Positions 1 to 5,960 are shown, counted from the stretch's first letter. The stretch is DNA of 7,078 bases from Saprospiraceae bacterium (GCA_007134625.1 SLKL01000200.1:1-7078); one strand, 5' to 3'. The notes: a model not told the origin generated them from the sequence alone. A program made the numbers and translations.

Positions 1-2
1 AC

Positions 3-3000
3 AAACGACTCATTCTAAGGCATTCAGGTAATGATTGGAATTTTTCCATGTTCAGAGACGGTACTATTCAGGATGTCTGGGAACATGTAGGTATGGAGGG
101 TCAGCGCTTTAGATCTGCCGTAGCATTTATAAATGGTGAATTTTGGGGTATTCACCACATACGGGAAAGGCAGGACAAGCATTACCTGAGTAGGAAGTTT
201 GGTTTAGAAGAGGATGAAATTGATATTCTCACACGCAATATGGTGGTAAAAGAAGGTGATTCCCTCCATTACCAAGCAATGATAGATTTTATAGAAGCCA
301 ATGACTTGAGTTCAAATGAGAATCTTGAGCAATTGGCCACGATGATGGATCTTGAAAATTTCATGGATTATTATTCTTTACAGTGCTACTGTGGAAATAC
401 AGATTGGCCTCACAACAATATTGATTATTGGAGAAAAAGAGTTGATTACACACCCGATGCACCTTATGGTCACGATGGCAGATGGCGTTGGTTGGTTTAT
501 GATCTAGATCGCTGTTTAGGGTATTCTAATAGTCTAAGTGTAAATATGATGAACTGGATGACATCACCTACAGGGAATGACAGAGGTGCCTGGGCTACAT
601 TTGTCATTCGCTCACTTTTACAGAATGAAGACTTCAGTCATCAATTTATCAATAGAATGGCGGATCACTTGAATACTACATTTCAAGAGGATAGGGTCAG
701 GTCATATGTCGATAGGAACAGGAATGTAATAGCAGATGTAATGGAAGAGCATATCCACAGATGGAGGAGACCAAGTTCCATAAATGCTTGGAATTCACAG
801 GTTAATAGTATGCGCAATTTTGCGCAACAACGTCCGAACAGAGTCCGTAACCACATTCGATCCTATTTTCAAATAAATAGCAATATCGATATAACTCTGG
901 ATGTAAACGATCAGGATTTTGGTAAAGTGGTCATTAATTCTTTAACGATTGACTCAGAGGTAAAAGGACTAACTACAGATTTACCTTACCCCTGGACAGG
1001 AATTTATTTTCACAATATTCCTGTAGATTTATCTGCCGATCCCAATCCCGGATATCAATTCGATTATTGGACCATAGCTGGTGATACTATTTTTGATCAG
1101 AACCTTCAGATGGCTTTTGAGTCCAATACGAATATAATGGCGCATTTCAGTGTGGACAGTACTTTTGAGTCTTTTCCTGAACCCTGGGTGGTAGATGAAT
1201 GTGCATATATTTTTGATTATTGGTCCGAGGACGCAGAAGTGGGTACTTTCCCTGAAAACATGGCTTTTGTCTATATGGACGAAGAGGACCCGGGGCTTGA
1301 TGCAGGGGTTGAAGGTTTTACGGAGGGCGTTTACTTTCTGGATAACAGAACCCGTATCAATGGACTGGGAGAAGAAGGTTTTTCTTTTATCAATACTGGT
1401 AATCGTGATGGTAATCCTGGTTACCCGGGGCGGAGACTTGGTGGTGCTATTCTGGGGGTTTCTACCTTAGATGTGGAAGAACTGTATATAAAATGGGAAG
1501 GAGGAACTGTTACGCCTAACTCCAGAGTGTATCATCTGCGCCTCCAATATCGAATAGGAGATGAAGGAGAGTTTACTGACATATTAGATGCTGATGGGAA
1601 TCCGGTTGAATACATTCGTTCAGAAGATGCAGGACACAGCGAAATAATTGGTCCTGTAGCCTTGCCCGAAGAGGCCATGGATGCACCTTATGTGCAATTA
1701 TTGTGGAGATATTATTACACCGGCGAAAGACTGGATGATGACAGCGGAGCAAGGGATCAATTGCGAGTTGGACATATTGTGATTTCTACAAGCAGTGAGG
1801 CATTGGAGAATTATGATCAGAACGATTTCAGACCTTCAATATCCCTCAATACTTTTGCAGCTTGCTTTGATAGTTCTGCTGTGGGTGGTCTTATAGTTGA
1901 AGATTTTAATGGAATACCTCCGCTAAATTGGGTAGTGGAAGAAGATACACTTTCTCCCGCAGCTGATGTAATTTGGCAATTTGCCCCTGGTATCTACTCT
2001 TACGAACTAAGTGATGGGCAGGGATGTACAAACATAGATTCTTTTGAAATTGGTTTTTCTGAGCAGATAGCTATCGAATGGGAATCCATTATGCCTACAT
2101 GTACAGGGGATGAGGACGGAAGTATAAAGGCACATATTTCCGGTGGTTCTGCTCCCATAAGTTATGAATGGAGTACGGGAGCTGGATCCGGTGAGTTTGA
2201 GCGATTCGTTCTTTGGGATTTTAATGGGAAGGTACCTGCTGACTCTCCTGAAACCACAGAGGGTGAGGGCGAAGCTGTCCTGATAGGAGGAGTAAATAAT
2301 CCAGAAAGTGGAACAAGCGGTAATGGTTCCTCTGATCCGGCAGATGATAATGATGCCTGGCAGACTACCGGCTATCCTGCTCAGGGGATGAGTCCGCGAA
2401 CTGCCGGGGTGCAGTTTAATGTATCAACCGAAGGCTATGAAAATATTGAATTTTTATTTGATCAAAGATTAAGCAATACTGCTGCCAATACCTGGGTGCT
2501 TTATTATACTACTGATTGGACAGCGGATTCTGTGGAGTGGACGGAGGCTGCTGTTTTTCGGGTAGAACCTCAATTGACTGGAACCGGAAATACCTGGTAC
2601 AACAGAAGGGGAGCAGATTTGTCTGAGGTGAAAGAATTAAACGATAATCCAAATGTGGCATTCAGGATAGTCTCCGATTTTGATCCGGAAACGGGGCAAT
2701 ATGAGTCGGCGCGTCTGGATCGCGACTACGGTGGTGGTACATCGCGATGGGATATGGTGGAGGTTTATGGTAATCCAGTAAATAGAACTGCCGAACTTAC
2801 TGGTATTCCGGGCGGTGAATACAGCCTGACTGTAACCGATGGATTTTCTTGTGTTTGGGAAGAAACTTTCGTCTTGGAAGAACCAGAAGCTGTTCCTGTA
2901 CCTGAAATCAGCGGATTGATTGAAGTAGATGGTGGTGAGTTTGTTGTCTATAATTTTATCCCTGATAATATAGGTGATTTTACTCTCGAGGTAGAGGTTG

Positions 3001-3437
3001 AAAATGCTGAGATGTATTCTTTCTCCCCGGTAGATATTTTGATTAGATGGATTGATGTTCCTGCCGGAGAGGTGTTGGAGGGAGTGATAAGGATTACGTT
3101 AATAGACGACAATGGATGTACTGAAGAGTTTGAACTTACGGTGCTGATTTTTGGACCTACCTCTACTCAAGAGCTAAGTGAAGAATTCCAGATTGATATT
3201 TACCCCAACCCCAATCGTGGGGATTTTGAAATCAGTCTTGGTGCATATGCTGCGCAAAAAGTCAATAAAATCGAGTTGTACACTACAAGCGGGCAATTGA
3301 TCAGACAGATTCTTACGTCAGGAGATGAGGAAATACGTATATCGGAGCAGTCATTTACAGGTGGATGGATTCAAGTGGTGATGAAGGATGATAGGGGAGA
3401 GGTGCTTATGGTGCGACCTGTTTTGATTATGGAGTAA
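3..3437 (+). CDS. Secreted CotH-kinase-domain protein with SprB-like repeats and T9SS sorting domain (5' partial)
   Basis: The frame is open to the left edge; the residues before the Met at 48 read KRLILRHSGNDWNFS, a typical CotH-family core, so that Met is internal and the true start lies outside. Numbering from that Met: CotH kinase region 1-275, with INGEFWGIHHIRER (28-41), DLENFMDYY (101-109), NTDWPHNNIDYWR (117-129) and RWRWLVYDLD (145-154). The acidic residues of the last two motifs are the likely metal/ATP-binding ones, by family analogy. The N-terminal part that normally carries the nucleotide-binding lysine is missing here. Then come a beta domain ending in GYQFDYW (279-369), a lectin-like module (375-583), SprB-like repeats (598-948, the second interrupted by another beta module at about 716-910), a linker domain (950-1036) and a T9SS type A sorting domain (1047-1129, with IYPNPNRGDFEISL). 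Characterised CotH proteins are secretory-pathway-like protein kinases; the substrate here is unknown. The protein is expected to be exported by T9SS and attached to or released from the cell surface. Family and export assignments are strong; biological role is open. Confidence 0.93.
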   Translation, partial: KRLILRHSGNDWNFSMFRDGTIQDVWEHVGMEGQRFRSAVAFINGEFWGIHHIRERQDKHYLSRKFGLEEDEIDILTRNMVVKEGDSLHYQAMIDFIEANDLSSNENLEQLATMMDLENFMDYYSLQCYCGNTDWPHNNIDYWRKRVDYTPDAPYGHDGRWRWLVYDLDRCLGYSNSLSVNMMNWMTSPTGNDRGAWATFVIRSLLQNEDFSHQFINRMADHLNTTFQEDRVRSYVDRNRNVIADVMEEHIHRWRRPSSINAWNSQVNSMRNFAQQRPNRVRNHIRSYFQINSNIDITLDVNDQDFGKVVINSLTIDSEVKGLTTDLPYPWTGIYFHNIPVDLSADPNPGYQFDYWTIAGDTIFDQNLQMAFESNTNIMAHFSVDSTFESFPEPWVVDECAYIFDYWSEDAEVGTFPENMAFVYMDEEDPGLDAGVEGFTEGVYFLDNRTRINGLGEEGFSFINTGNRDGNPGYPGRRLGGAILGVSTLDVEELYIKWEGGTVTPNSRVYHLRLQYRIGDEGEFTDILDADGNPVEYIRSEDAGHSEIIGPVALPEEAMDAPYVQLLWRYYYTGERLDDDSGARDQLRVGHIVISTSSEALENYDQNDFRPSISLNTFAACFDSSAVGGLIVEDFNGIPPLNWVVEEDTLSPAADVIWQFAPGIYSYELSDGQGCTNIDSFEIGFSEQIAIEWESIMPTCTGDEDGSIKAHISGGSAPISYEWSTGAGSGEFERFVLWDFNGKVPADSPETTEGEGEAVLIGGVNNPESGTSGNGSSDPADDNDAWQTTGYPAQGMSPRTAGVQFNVSTEGYENIEFLFDQRLSNTAANTWVLYYTTDWTADSVEWTEAAVFRVEPQLTGTGNTWYNRRGADLSEVKELNDNPNVAFRIVSDFDPETGQYESARLDRDYGGGTSRWDMVEVYGNPVNRTAELTGIPGGEYSLTVTDGFSCVWEETFVLEEPEAVPVPEISGLIEVDGGEFVVYNFIPDNIGDFTLEVEVENAEMYSFSPVDILIRWIDVPAGEVLEGVIRITLIDDNGCTEEFELTVLIFGPTSTQELSEEFQIDIYPNPNRGDFEISLGAYAAQKVNKIELYTTSGQLIRQILTSGDEEIRISEQSFTGGWIQVVMKDDRGEVLMVRPVLIME
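882..1154 (+). other. FGxVxxNS / GYxFxxW beta domain after the CotH kinase
   Basis: This is a domain inside the large secreted protein (residues about 279-369 counted from the Met at 48). It starts ITLDVNDQDFGKVVINS, has W-T-G-I-Y-F in the middle, and ends with PVDLSADPNPGYQFDYW followed by a short strand ending in IMAHF. The pattern of a value-of-zero strand, a YFxxxPVxLxA strand and a GYxFxxW strand resembles the 'bacterial repeat' beta domains that follow many Bacteroidota CotH kinase domains. It is probably a structural or ligand-contact module rather than an enzyme. The boundaries are estimated by eye. Confidence 0.6.
1170..1796 (+). other. Lectin-like beta-sandwich module of the CotH protein
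   Basis: This covers residues about 375-583 (from the Met at 48). Conserved-looking blocks are FPENMAFVYM, TRINGLGEEGFSFINTGN, GYPGRRLGGAILGVST, NSRVYHLRLQYRIGD, GNPVEY, YVQLLWRYYY and SGARDQLRVGHIVIS. I recall this combination from Bacteroidota exported proteins, such as lamin-tail or nuclease-associated multidomain proteins, where it behaves as an accessory beta-sandwich (choice-of-anchor or carbohydrate-binding-like). No catalytic motif is visible. The recollection of the family is from memory and its exact database name is not claimed. Confidence 0.55.
2097..2891 (+). other. SprB-like repeat split by an inserted beta domain
   Basis: The first half (residues 684-713, nt 2097-2186) reads TCTGDEDGSIKAHISGG followed by APISYEWSTG, the usual start of a SprB repeat. 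The second half (914-948, nt 2787-2891) reads AELTGIPGGEYSLTVTDG followed by FSCVWEETFVLEEPEA, the usual end. A continuous SprB repeat is about 60-75 residues. Here roughly 195 residues (nt about 2193-2777) sit between the halves, starting FVLWDFNG and containing AGVQFNVSTEGY, FDQRLSNTAANTW, VAFRIVSDF and SRWDMVEVYGNPV. These fit a separate jelly-roll-like module. A less complete SprB-like repeat (FAACFDSS to PGIYSYELSDGQGCTNIDSF, residues 598-672) precedes it. The split is read directly from the sequence; calling it an insertion is inference. Confidence 0.65.
3186..3434 (+). other. T9SS type A C-terminal sorting domain
   Basis: The last about 83 residues contain IDIYPNPNRGDFEISL, VNKIELYTTSGQLIRQ and a final strand pattern ending VLMVRPVLIME. 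These match the layout of the Por secretion tail: a YPNP motif, a hydrophobic strand plus a G-x-L/x-V turn, then a final strand of the sheet. This domain directs proteins across the outer membrane through the type IX system and is usually cleaved by the PorU sortase. It occurs only in Bacteroidota and relatives, so it is the strongest taxonomic marker in the window. Confidence 0.9.
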
Positions 3438-3447
3438 AAAAGTAAAA

Positions 3448-3485
3448 ACCACGGAGGGCACGGAGAGCACAGAGGATTCACAAAG
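3448..3485. repeat. Short 9-bp-period tandem repeat (CACGGAG type)
   Basis: Three 9-bp units stand in a row, accacggag, ggcacggag and agcacagag, followed by a degenerate gattcacaaag. The stretch is clearly richer in G than its AT-rich surroundings. It begins 11 bases after the stop codon of the large secreted protein. From memory, very similar 'accacagagg/gcacagag' strings occur as dispersed intergenic repeats in many environmental bacterial genomes. Here only the local periodicity can be shown. Confidence 0.65.
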
Positions 3486-3555
3486 ATGGGTGTTATTGCG
3501 ACATTTGTTAAGATATCTCTGTCATGCCTTTGGCTTGATAAACTTTAAGAAATAA

Positions 3556-3639
3556 AATCCCTGCTTCCATATGTTTCCAGCAGATTGGAATTTACCCAGC
3601 CTTAGGCAAGGCTGATTTTTTGCGCTGATTTCAGGGATT
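3556..3639. repeat. Nested inverted repeats around the terminator
   Basis: An 8-bp outer inverted repeat (AATCCCTG at 3556-3563, CAGGGATT at 3632-3639) encloses two further hairpins. One is TTCCA/TGGAA (3575-3579 with 3586-3590); the other is the terminator stem at 3597-3614. All pairings were checked base by base. The nesting could reflect a structured transcript end, a small non-autonomous element, or chance. No flanking target-site duplication was identified. Confidence 0.5.
3597..3621 (+). terminator. Intrinsic terminator downstream of the CotH protein gene
   Basis: A perfect 7-bp stem (CAGCCTT at 3597-3603 with AAGGCTG at 3608-3614) closes a 4-base loop, AGGC. An A and a run of six T (3616-3621) follow, so it would act in the plus direction. 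It lies 159 bases past the stop codon of the secreted-protein gene and well before the next gene, as expected if it ends that transcript. There is no matching T-run on the minus strand. It is also the innermost part of a larger inverted-repeat structure at 3556-3639. Confidence 0.75.
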
Positions 3640-3829
3640 AGCTTATTGGTATATCTTAAAATTTAGTTTCATTTATTAATAGTACTATTTTTAACTAGCT
3701 ATTTTTCAATGCTTTGTAAATCAATATTAATTTTTGTCATGTCCTCAGATCACGTACTTTAGTTATTTTCGATATAATGAAAAATCTATCTTGGTTTATT
3801 ACCATCGACTCAAAATTATTGAATATTGC

Positions 3830-3837
3830 TATCTTTG
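3830..3837 (+). promoter_or_regulatory. Candidate Bacteroidota -7 element for the lipoprotein gene
   Basis: TATCTTTG fits the Bacteroidota primary-sigma -7 consensus TAnnTTTG exactly. It lies 55 bases before the GTG start of the lipoprotein gene, giving a plausible short leader. No well-spaced TTG/TTTG -33 element is evident, since the nearest TTG at 3819-3821 is too close. The match is therefore to one half of the promoter only. Confidence 0.45.
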
Positions 3838-3892
3838 ACGAAAGTGTTTTATCCTGTTGGCAGAACAGATGAAATGAATACAAATCAGTTAA

Positions 3893-4882
3893 GTGAGAAT
3901 TTTGGTAGATATTATCGGTAGATGTAGGGGCTTTACAGTCCTGAGATTGTCAACAGTGGTTGCCCTGTTGCTTGTCACCGGATGTGGGAATATTCATCCC
4001 GACCCAGAAAAACCTGAAAAAGTACTTCACTTTTTGGAAGCAAACTTTTCCTCTAATTTTGATATCGATTACATTCGAAAAGCTCCCCAAGATGATTTTT
4101 TTCTTAACAACCTTGATACAATGGACAGCTGCAAAAAAGTACCAAAATGGTTAAAATACTTAAATTCTTCTCCTGTGTTTTCCTCTTGTATTTTAGCTGA
4201 ATTTGATCGACAATTAAAACCGCAATTCGAGGACTATTTTCAACGTTCAATGAATTGGGAAAGGTTATGGTTGTTTGTAGAGCCTATACCCAAGGAATAT
4301 TATTTGAAATATTTTGAAAATAAAAACGGAGTCAAAATCACAAATTTGAAAGCTGAACTAACGTTTGGTCAAATGTATATCGACTGCGTTATCAGTTGGT
4401 GGTCAAGGACAAAGAATGATTATTATGTGCCTTATGCGTCAAATCTTCCTGATGATCTTGAAATTAAATTGACCTATATCGATGAAAACAATCCATGGAA
4501 AGAAAGATATCCCGGCATAGAGGATAAGCCAAAGCTAACAAGATTGGATCTCAATACTACATTCGAGGTGTTTATAGAGGGTTTTCACTTTTCTCATGAA
4601 GGCTACATGGAAATTTATCTTTCTGATATCGCAGATGAGAAAGAAATCGATTCTATTCTTTTAGAAAGTTGGAATCTTTGGAACAATCATGAGGAAGTTA
4701 TTGGAGGCGCTCCTGACCATCGAGGTATTTTTCATGAGTTAGGAATTGAAAAAAGGGAGTCCAATAAACTTATATACTATCTCGATTGTGGTTCAGCAAT
4801 AGAAGGTGCTCATGAATTTTTTATGGAAAATCTTAGTAAAAAAACTACTGGAATTGAAAAGGTGATTTTTAAACCAATTTGA
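3893..4882 (+). CDS. Hypothetical lipoprotein of unknown family
   Basis: The 329-residue product begins with a basic n-region and a hydrophobic stretch (VLRLSTVVALLL) ending in the lipobox VTGC with Cys at residue 31, so it should be processed by signal peptidase II and anchored by lipid. No membrane segment follows. The mature part is rich in aromatic and acidic residues (for example WWSRTKNDYYVPY and WERLWLF) and ends with an alpha/beta-looking block containing YYLDCGSA and IEKVIFKPI. I do not recognise the family. The start is a GTG immediately preceded by an in-frame TAA, so it cannot extend further upstream. TTG codons at 3902 and 3947 are alternatives, the latter giving a more usual short n-region. 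An ATG at 3874 is in another frame and stops at 3921, which leaves room for a leader peptide or a one-base frameshift near the start. No clear Shine-Dalgarno sequence is visible, which is common in Bacteroidota. It appears to be transcribed alone. Function is unknown. Confidence 0.8.
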   Translation: MRILVDIIGRCRGFTVLRLSTVVALLLVTGCGNIHPDPEKPEKVLHFLEANFSSNFDIDYIRKAPQDDFFLNNLDTMDSCKKVPKWLKYLNSSPVFSSCILAEFDRQLKPQFEDYFQRSMNWERLWLFVEPIPKEYYLKYFENKNGVKITNLKAELTFGQMYIDCVISWWSRTKNDYYVPYASNLPDDLEIKLTYIDENNPWKERYPGIEDKPKLTRLDLNTTFEVFIEGFHFSHEGYMEIYLSDIADEKEIDSILLESWNLWNNHEEVIGGAPDHRGIFHELGIEKRESNKLIYYLDCGSAIEGAHEFFMENLSKKTTGIEKVIFKPI

Positions 4883-5100
4883 CCAAGCTATTCTATTTTT
4901 GGATTTTAGGATATAAATTGAGGTTGTTTTTTATTCCCATTTTGGATGATTTCATATAGTCGGTTTCATTTGATAAACGTCACCAACCTACCCATCATTA
5001 TTTTTAACTTCCTTGTTTTCTCTTAGTCCTTACAAGTATTGGAAATCCGACCATCCTTTTCTTCCCGATAGTATTGAAACTTTATTTTTAGGATTATCGT

Positions 5101-5108
5101 TACATTTG
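5101..5108 (+). promoter_or_regulatory. Candidate Bacteroidota -7 element for the antitoxin-like gene
   Basis: TACATTTG matches TAnnTTTG exactly and lies 33 bases before the ATG at 5142. A TTG at 5074-5076 could serve as the -33 element, although its 24-base spacing is slightly long. The rest of the 259-base gap after the lipoprotein gene (4883-5141) is AT-rich and shows no gene or clear terminator. Confidence 0.45.
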
Positions 5109-5141
5109 TGTTTTTAGAATACTTCTAACCTCAAATATATT

Positions 5142-5417
5142 ATGAGCTCTTCCGAAATCAGAGAAGTTTTACATCGCCATATTGATCAAATGGATGATCG
5201 CTTTTTGCGCGTGTTACATTCAATAACTCAAGAATATTTTGAACAACAAAAAGCTGAAAACTTCAAAGAGGAAATGGATGCCATAGCCCCACCACCTTGG
5301 GTACAACCTAAAACAAAGTCAGATTTCCTTTCCGACCTTAAAAAGGCTGATGCCCAAATTGATCACGGAGAATCTATTGCATTGGAAGTTTTAAAAGAAG
5401 AGTCTGAGGCATGGTGA
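5142..5417 (+). CDS. Antitoxin-like small protein (orphan type II TA component)
   Basis: This is a 91-residue soluble, charged, mainly helical protein. The N-terminal part (SEIREVLHRHIDQMDDRFLRVLHSI) resembles the 'xELRxxLHxxIxxxDDxFLxxLHxM' start common to small Bacteroidota antitoxin-like proteins. A PPPW-containing linker follows, then a C-terminal helix pattern, DLKKADAQIDHGESIALE and VLKEESEAW, in which 'I-x-x-G-x-x-x-x-x-E' followed by a terminal W is typical of addiction-module antitoxins whose tail wraps the toxin. Such genes are normally followed at once by a RelE/ParE-type toxin, often with overlapping ATG. Here an ATG (5411) overlaps the end and another (5419) follows, but the frames stop after about 21 and 24 codons and do not look like a toxin. 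The ATG at 5142 is the natural start, with a matching promoter element upstream. Assignment is by pattern only; it could be a non-TA regulator of the same fold. Confidence 0.6.
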   Translation: MSSSEIREVLHRHIDQMDDRFLRVLHSITQEYFEQQKAENFKEEMDAIAPPPWVQPKTKSDFLSDLKKADAQIDHGESIALEVLKEESEAW

Positions 5418-5495
5418 AATGCTGCAATTCAAAGATGATCAACGGAGTAGGGAAAAGAAGTTTAGTAAAAGGATAGAAACATTAAGTAAATAAGA

Positions 5496-5571
5496 TTCAA
5501 AAAAAATTAAGGGCTAAAACTCAATTAACCTAAATGCCTTAACTACCCTTAATACCACAATTTTTTTTGAA
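5496..5571. repeat. A/T-tailed imperfect inverted repeat, possible bidirectional terminator
   Basis: The left arm, TTC then eight A and TTAAGGG (5496-5513), is the reverse complement of a right arm made of CCCTTAA(T) (5546-5553) and TTTTTTTTGAA (5561-5571). The right arm is interrupted by about 7 bases (ACCACAA). Each side carries the run expected for termination toward it: T8 on the plus strand at the right, and A8, read as T8 on the minus strand, at the left. It sits between convergent genes, where a shared terminator is plausible, but the stem is weak and AT-rich and the enclosed loop is long (32 bases). Confidence 0.45.
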
Positions 5572-5572
5572 C

Positions 5573-5614
5573 CATTAAGGAATTAAGATACATGAAGGAT
5601 AACATTAAGGAATT
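5573..5614 (+). repeat. CATTAAGGAATT direct repeat
   Basis: The 12-mer CATTAAGGAATT occurs exactly at 5573-5584 and 5603-5614. A diverged copy, CATGAAGGATAA (5591-5602), abuts the second, and AAGATA (5585-5590) lies between. The right arm of the preceding inverted repeat and the nearby CCTTAA strings share the same TTAAGG word. 'Attaaggaattaag' strings of this type are, from memory, common intergenic fillers in Bacteroidota. Confidence 0.55.
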
Positions 5615-5718
5615 TCCCCAACTTAGGCTTCGGCTTTCATTTTTAAGTACCCATAGCAATTTATTAGTCAAATTTAATATTCTAATATCCCCCTTCTGCC
5701 ATCACAACAAACTTTCCT

Positions 5719-5794
5719 CATCGATATTAAGTGCCTACGGTACTTTGGAGACTTGTTACAGTATTTCTTTACCGATATGTAGCGTCTACGGCAA
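5719..5794 (+). repeat. Two diverged copies of a CGATAT..CTACGG hairpin repeat
   Basis: Copy 1 (5719-5743) and copy 2 (5770-5794) agree at 17 of 25 positions and share CGATAT and CTACGG at identical spacing, 51 bases apart. Copy 1 folds into a hairpin (GTGCC, loop TAC, GGTAC, with one G-T pair); copy 2 keeps only a 3-bp stem. I recall 'taccgatat...ccctacggg' repeats as widespread intergenic elements in Bacteroidota; these look like degraded members. Confidence 0.5.
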
Positions 5795-5940
5795 TGATCT
5801 AAAAATTTGATATCTTTGGGTTAGTGGTGCTTCAAATCTTTCCGCTGTGGTCTAATGATATACGTTTACTTCCCACTTCTAACTTTCTCGTTAATCCCCT
5901 TCATTACGTGTTTTTTCGAAAGCTCCTTTTCAATTACTTG

Positions 5941-5960
5941 CCCTGAGCGGCGCCGAAGGG
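5941..5960. repeat. GC-rich CCCTGAGCGG..CCGAAGGG element
   Basis: This 20-base GC-rich string in AT-rich DNA carries terminal inverted bases (CCCT/AGGG) and a palindromic core, GGCGCC. It closely resembles the 'cctgagcggagtcgaagg' string that I recall as a very widespread dispersed element in environmental bacteria. It lies downstream of the methyltransferase gene and could help end that transcript, but no adjacent T-run on the minus strand supports this. Confidence 0.5.

Larger units (their letters stand above)
3438..3892. other. Intergenic region between CotH protein and lipoprotein
   Basis: No convincing gene is present on either strand in these 455 bases. A 20-codon frame at 3486-3548 is too short and featureless to call. 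The region contains a 9-bp-period repeat (3448-3485), a set of nested inverted repeats (3556-3639) including an intrinsic terminator, an AT-rich stretch (about 3655-3780), and a Bacteroidota-type -7 element at 3830-3837 before the lipoprotein gene. Confidence 0.7.

Noticed and set aside
1195..1470. A 91-codon open frame on the plus strand inside the CotH protein gene
   Set aside because: It overlaps strongly patterned coding sequence of the lectin-like module in another frame and has no protein features of its own.
3773..3778. TATAAT, a sigma-70-type -10 box upstream of the lipoprotein gene
   Set aside because: Bacteroidota use a different -7 consensus; there is no matching -35 and the distance to the gene is long.
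3960..4154. A 64-codon plus-strand frame inside the lipoprotein gene
   Set aside because: It lies in a shifted frame within a gene with a clear lipoprotein signal, and its composition is low-complexity.
5592..5810. A 72-codon plus-strand frame in the convergent intergenic region
   Set aside because: It runs through the CATTAAGGAATT and CTACGG repeats, has an odd composition rich in Ser, Leu and Ile, and shows no domain pattern.
5811..5818. TATCTTTG, a perfect match to the Bacteroidota -7 element
   Set aside because: No plus-strand gene follows before the convergent methyltransferase, and a TAnnTTTG match is expected by chance in AT-rich DNA.
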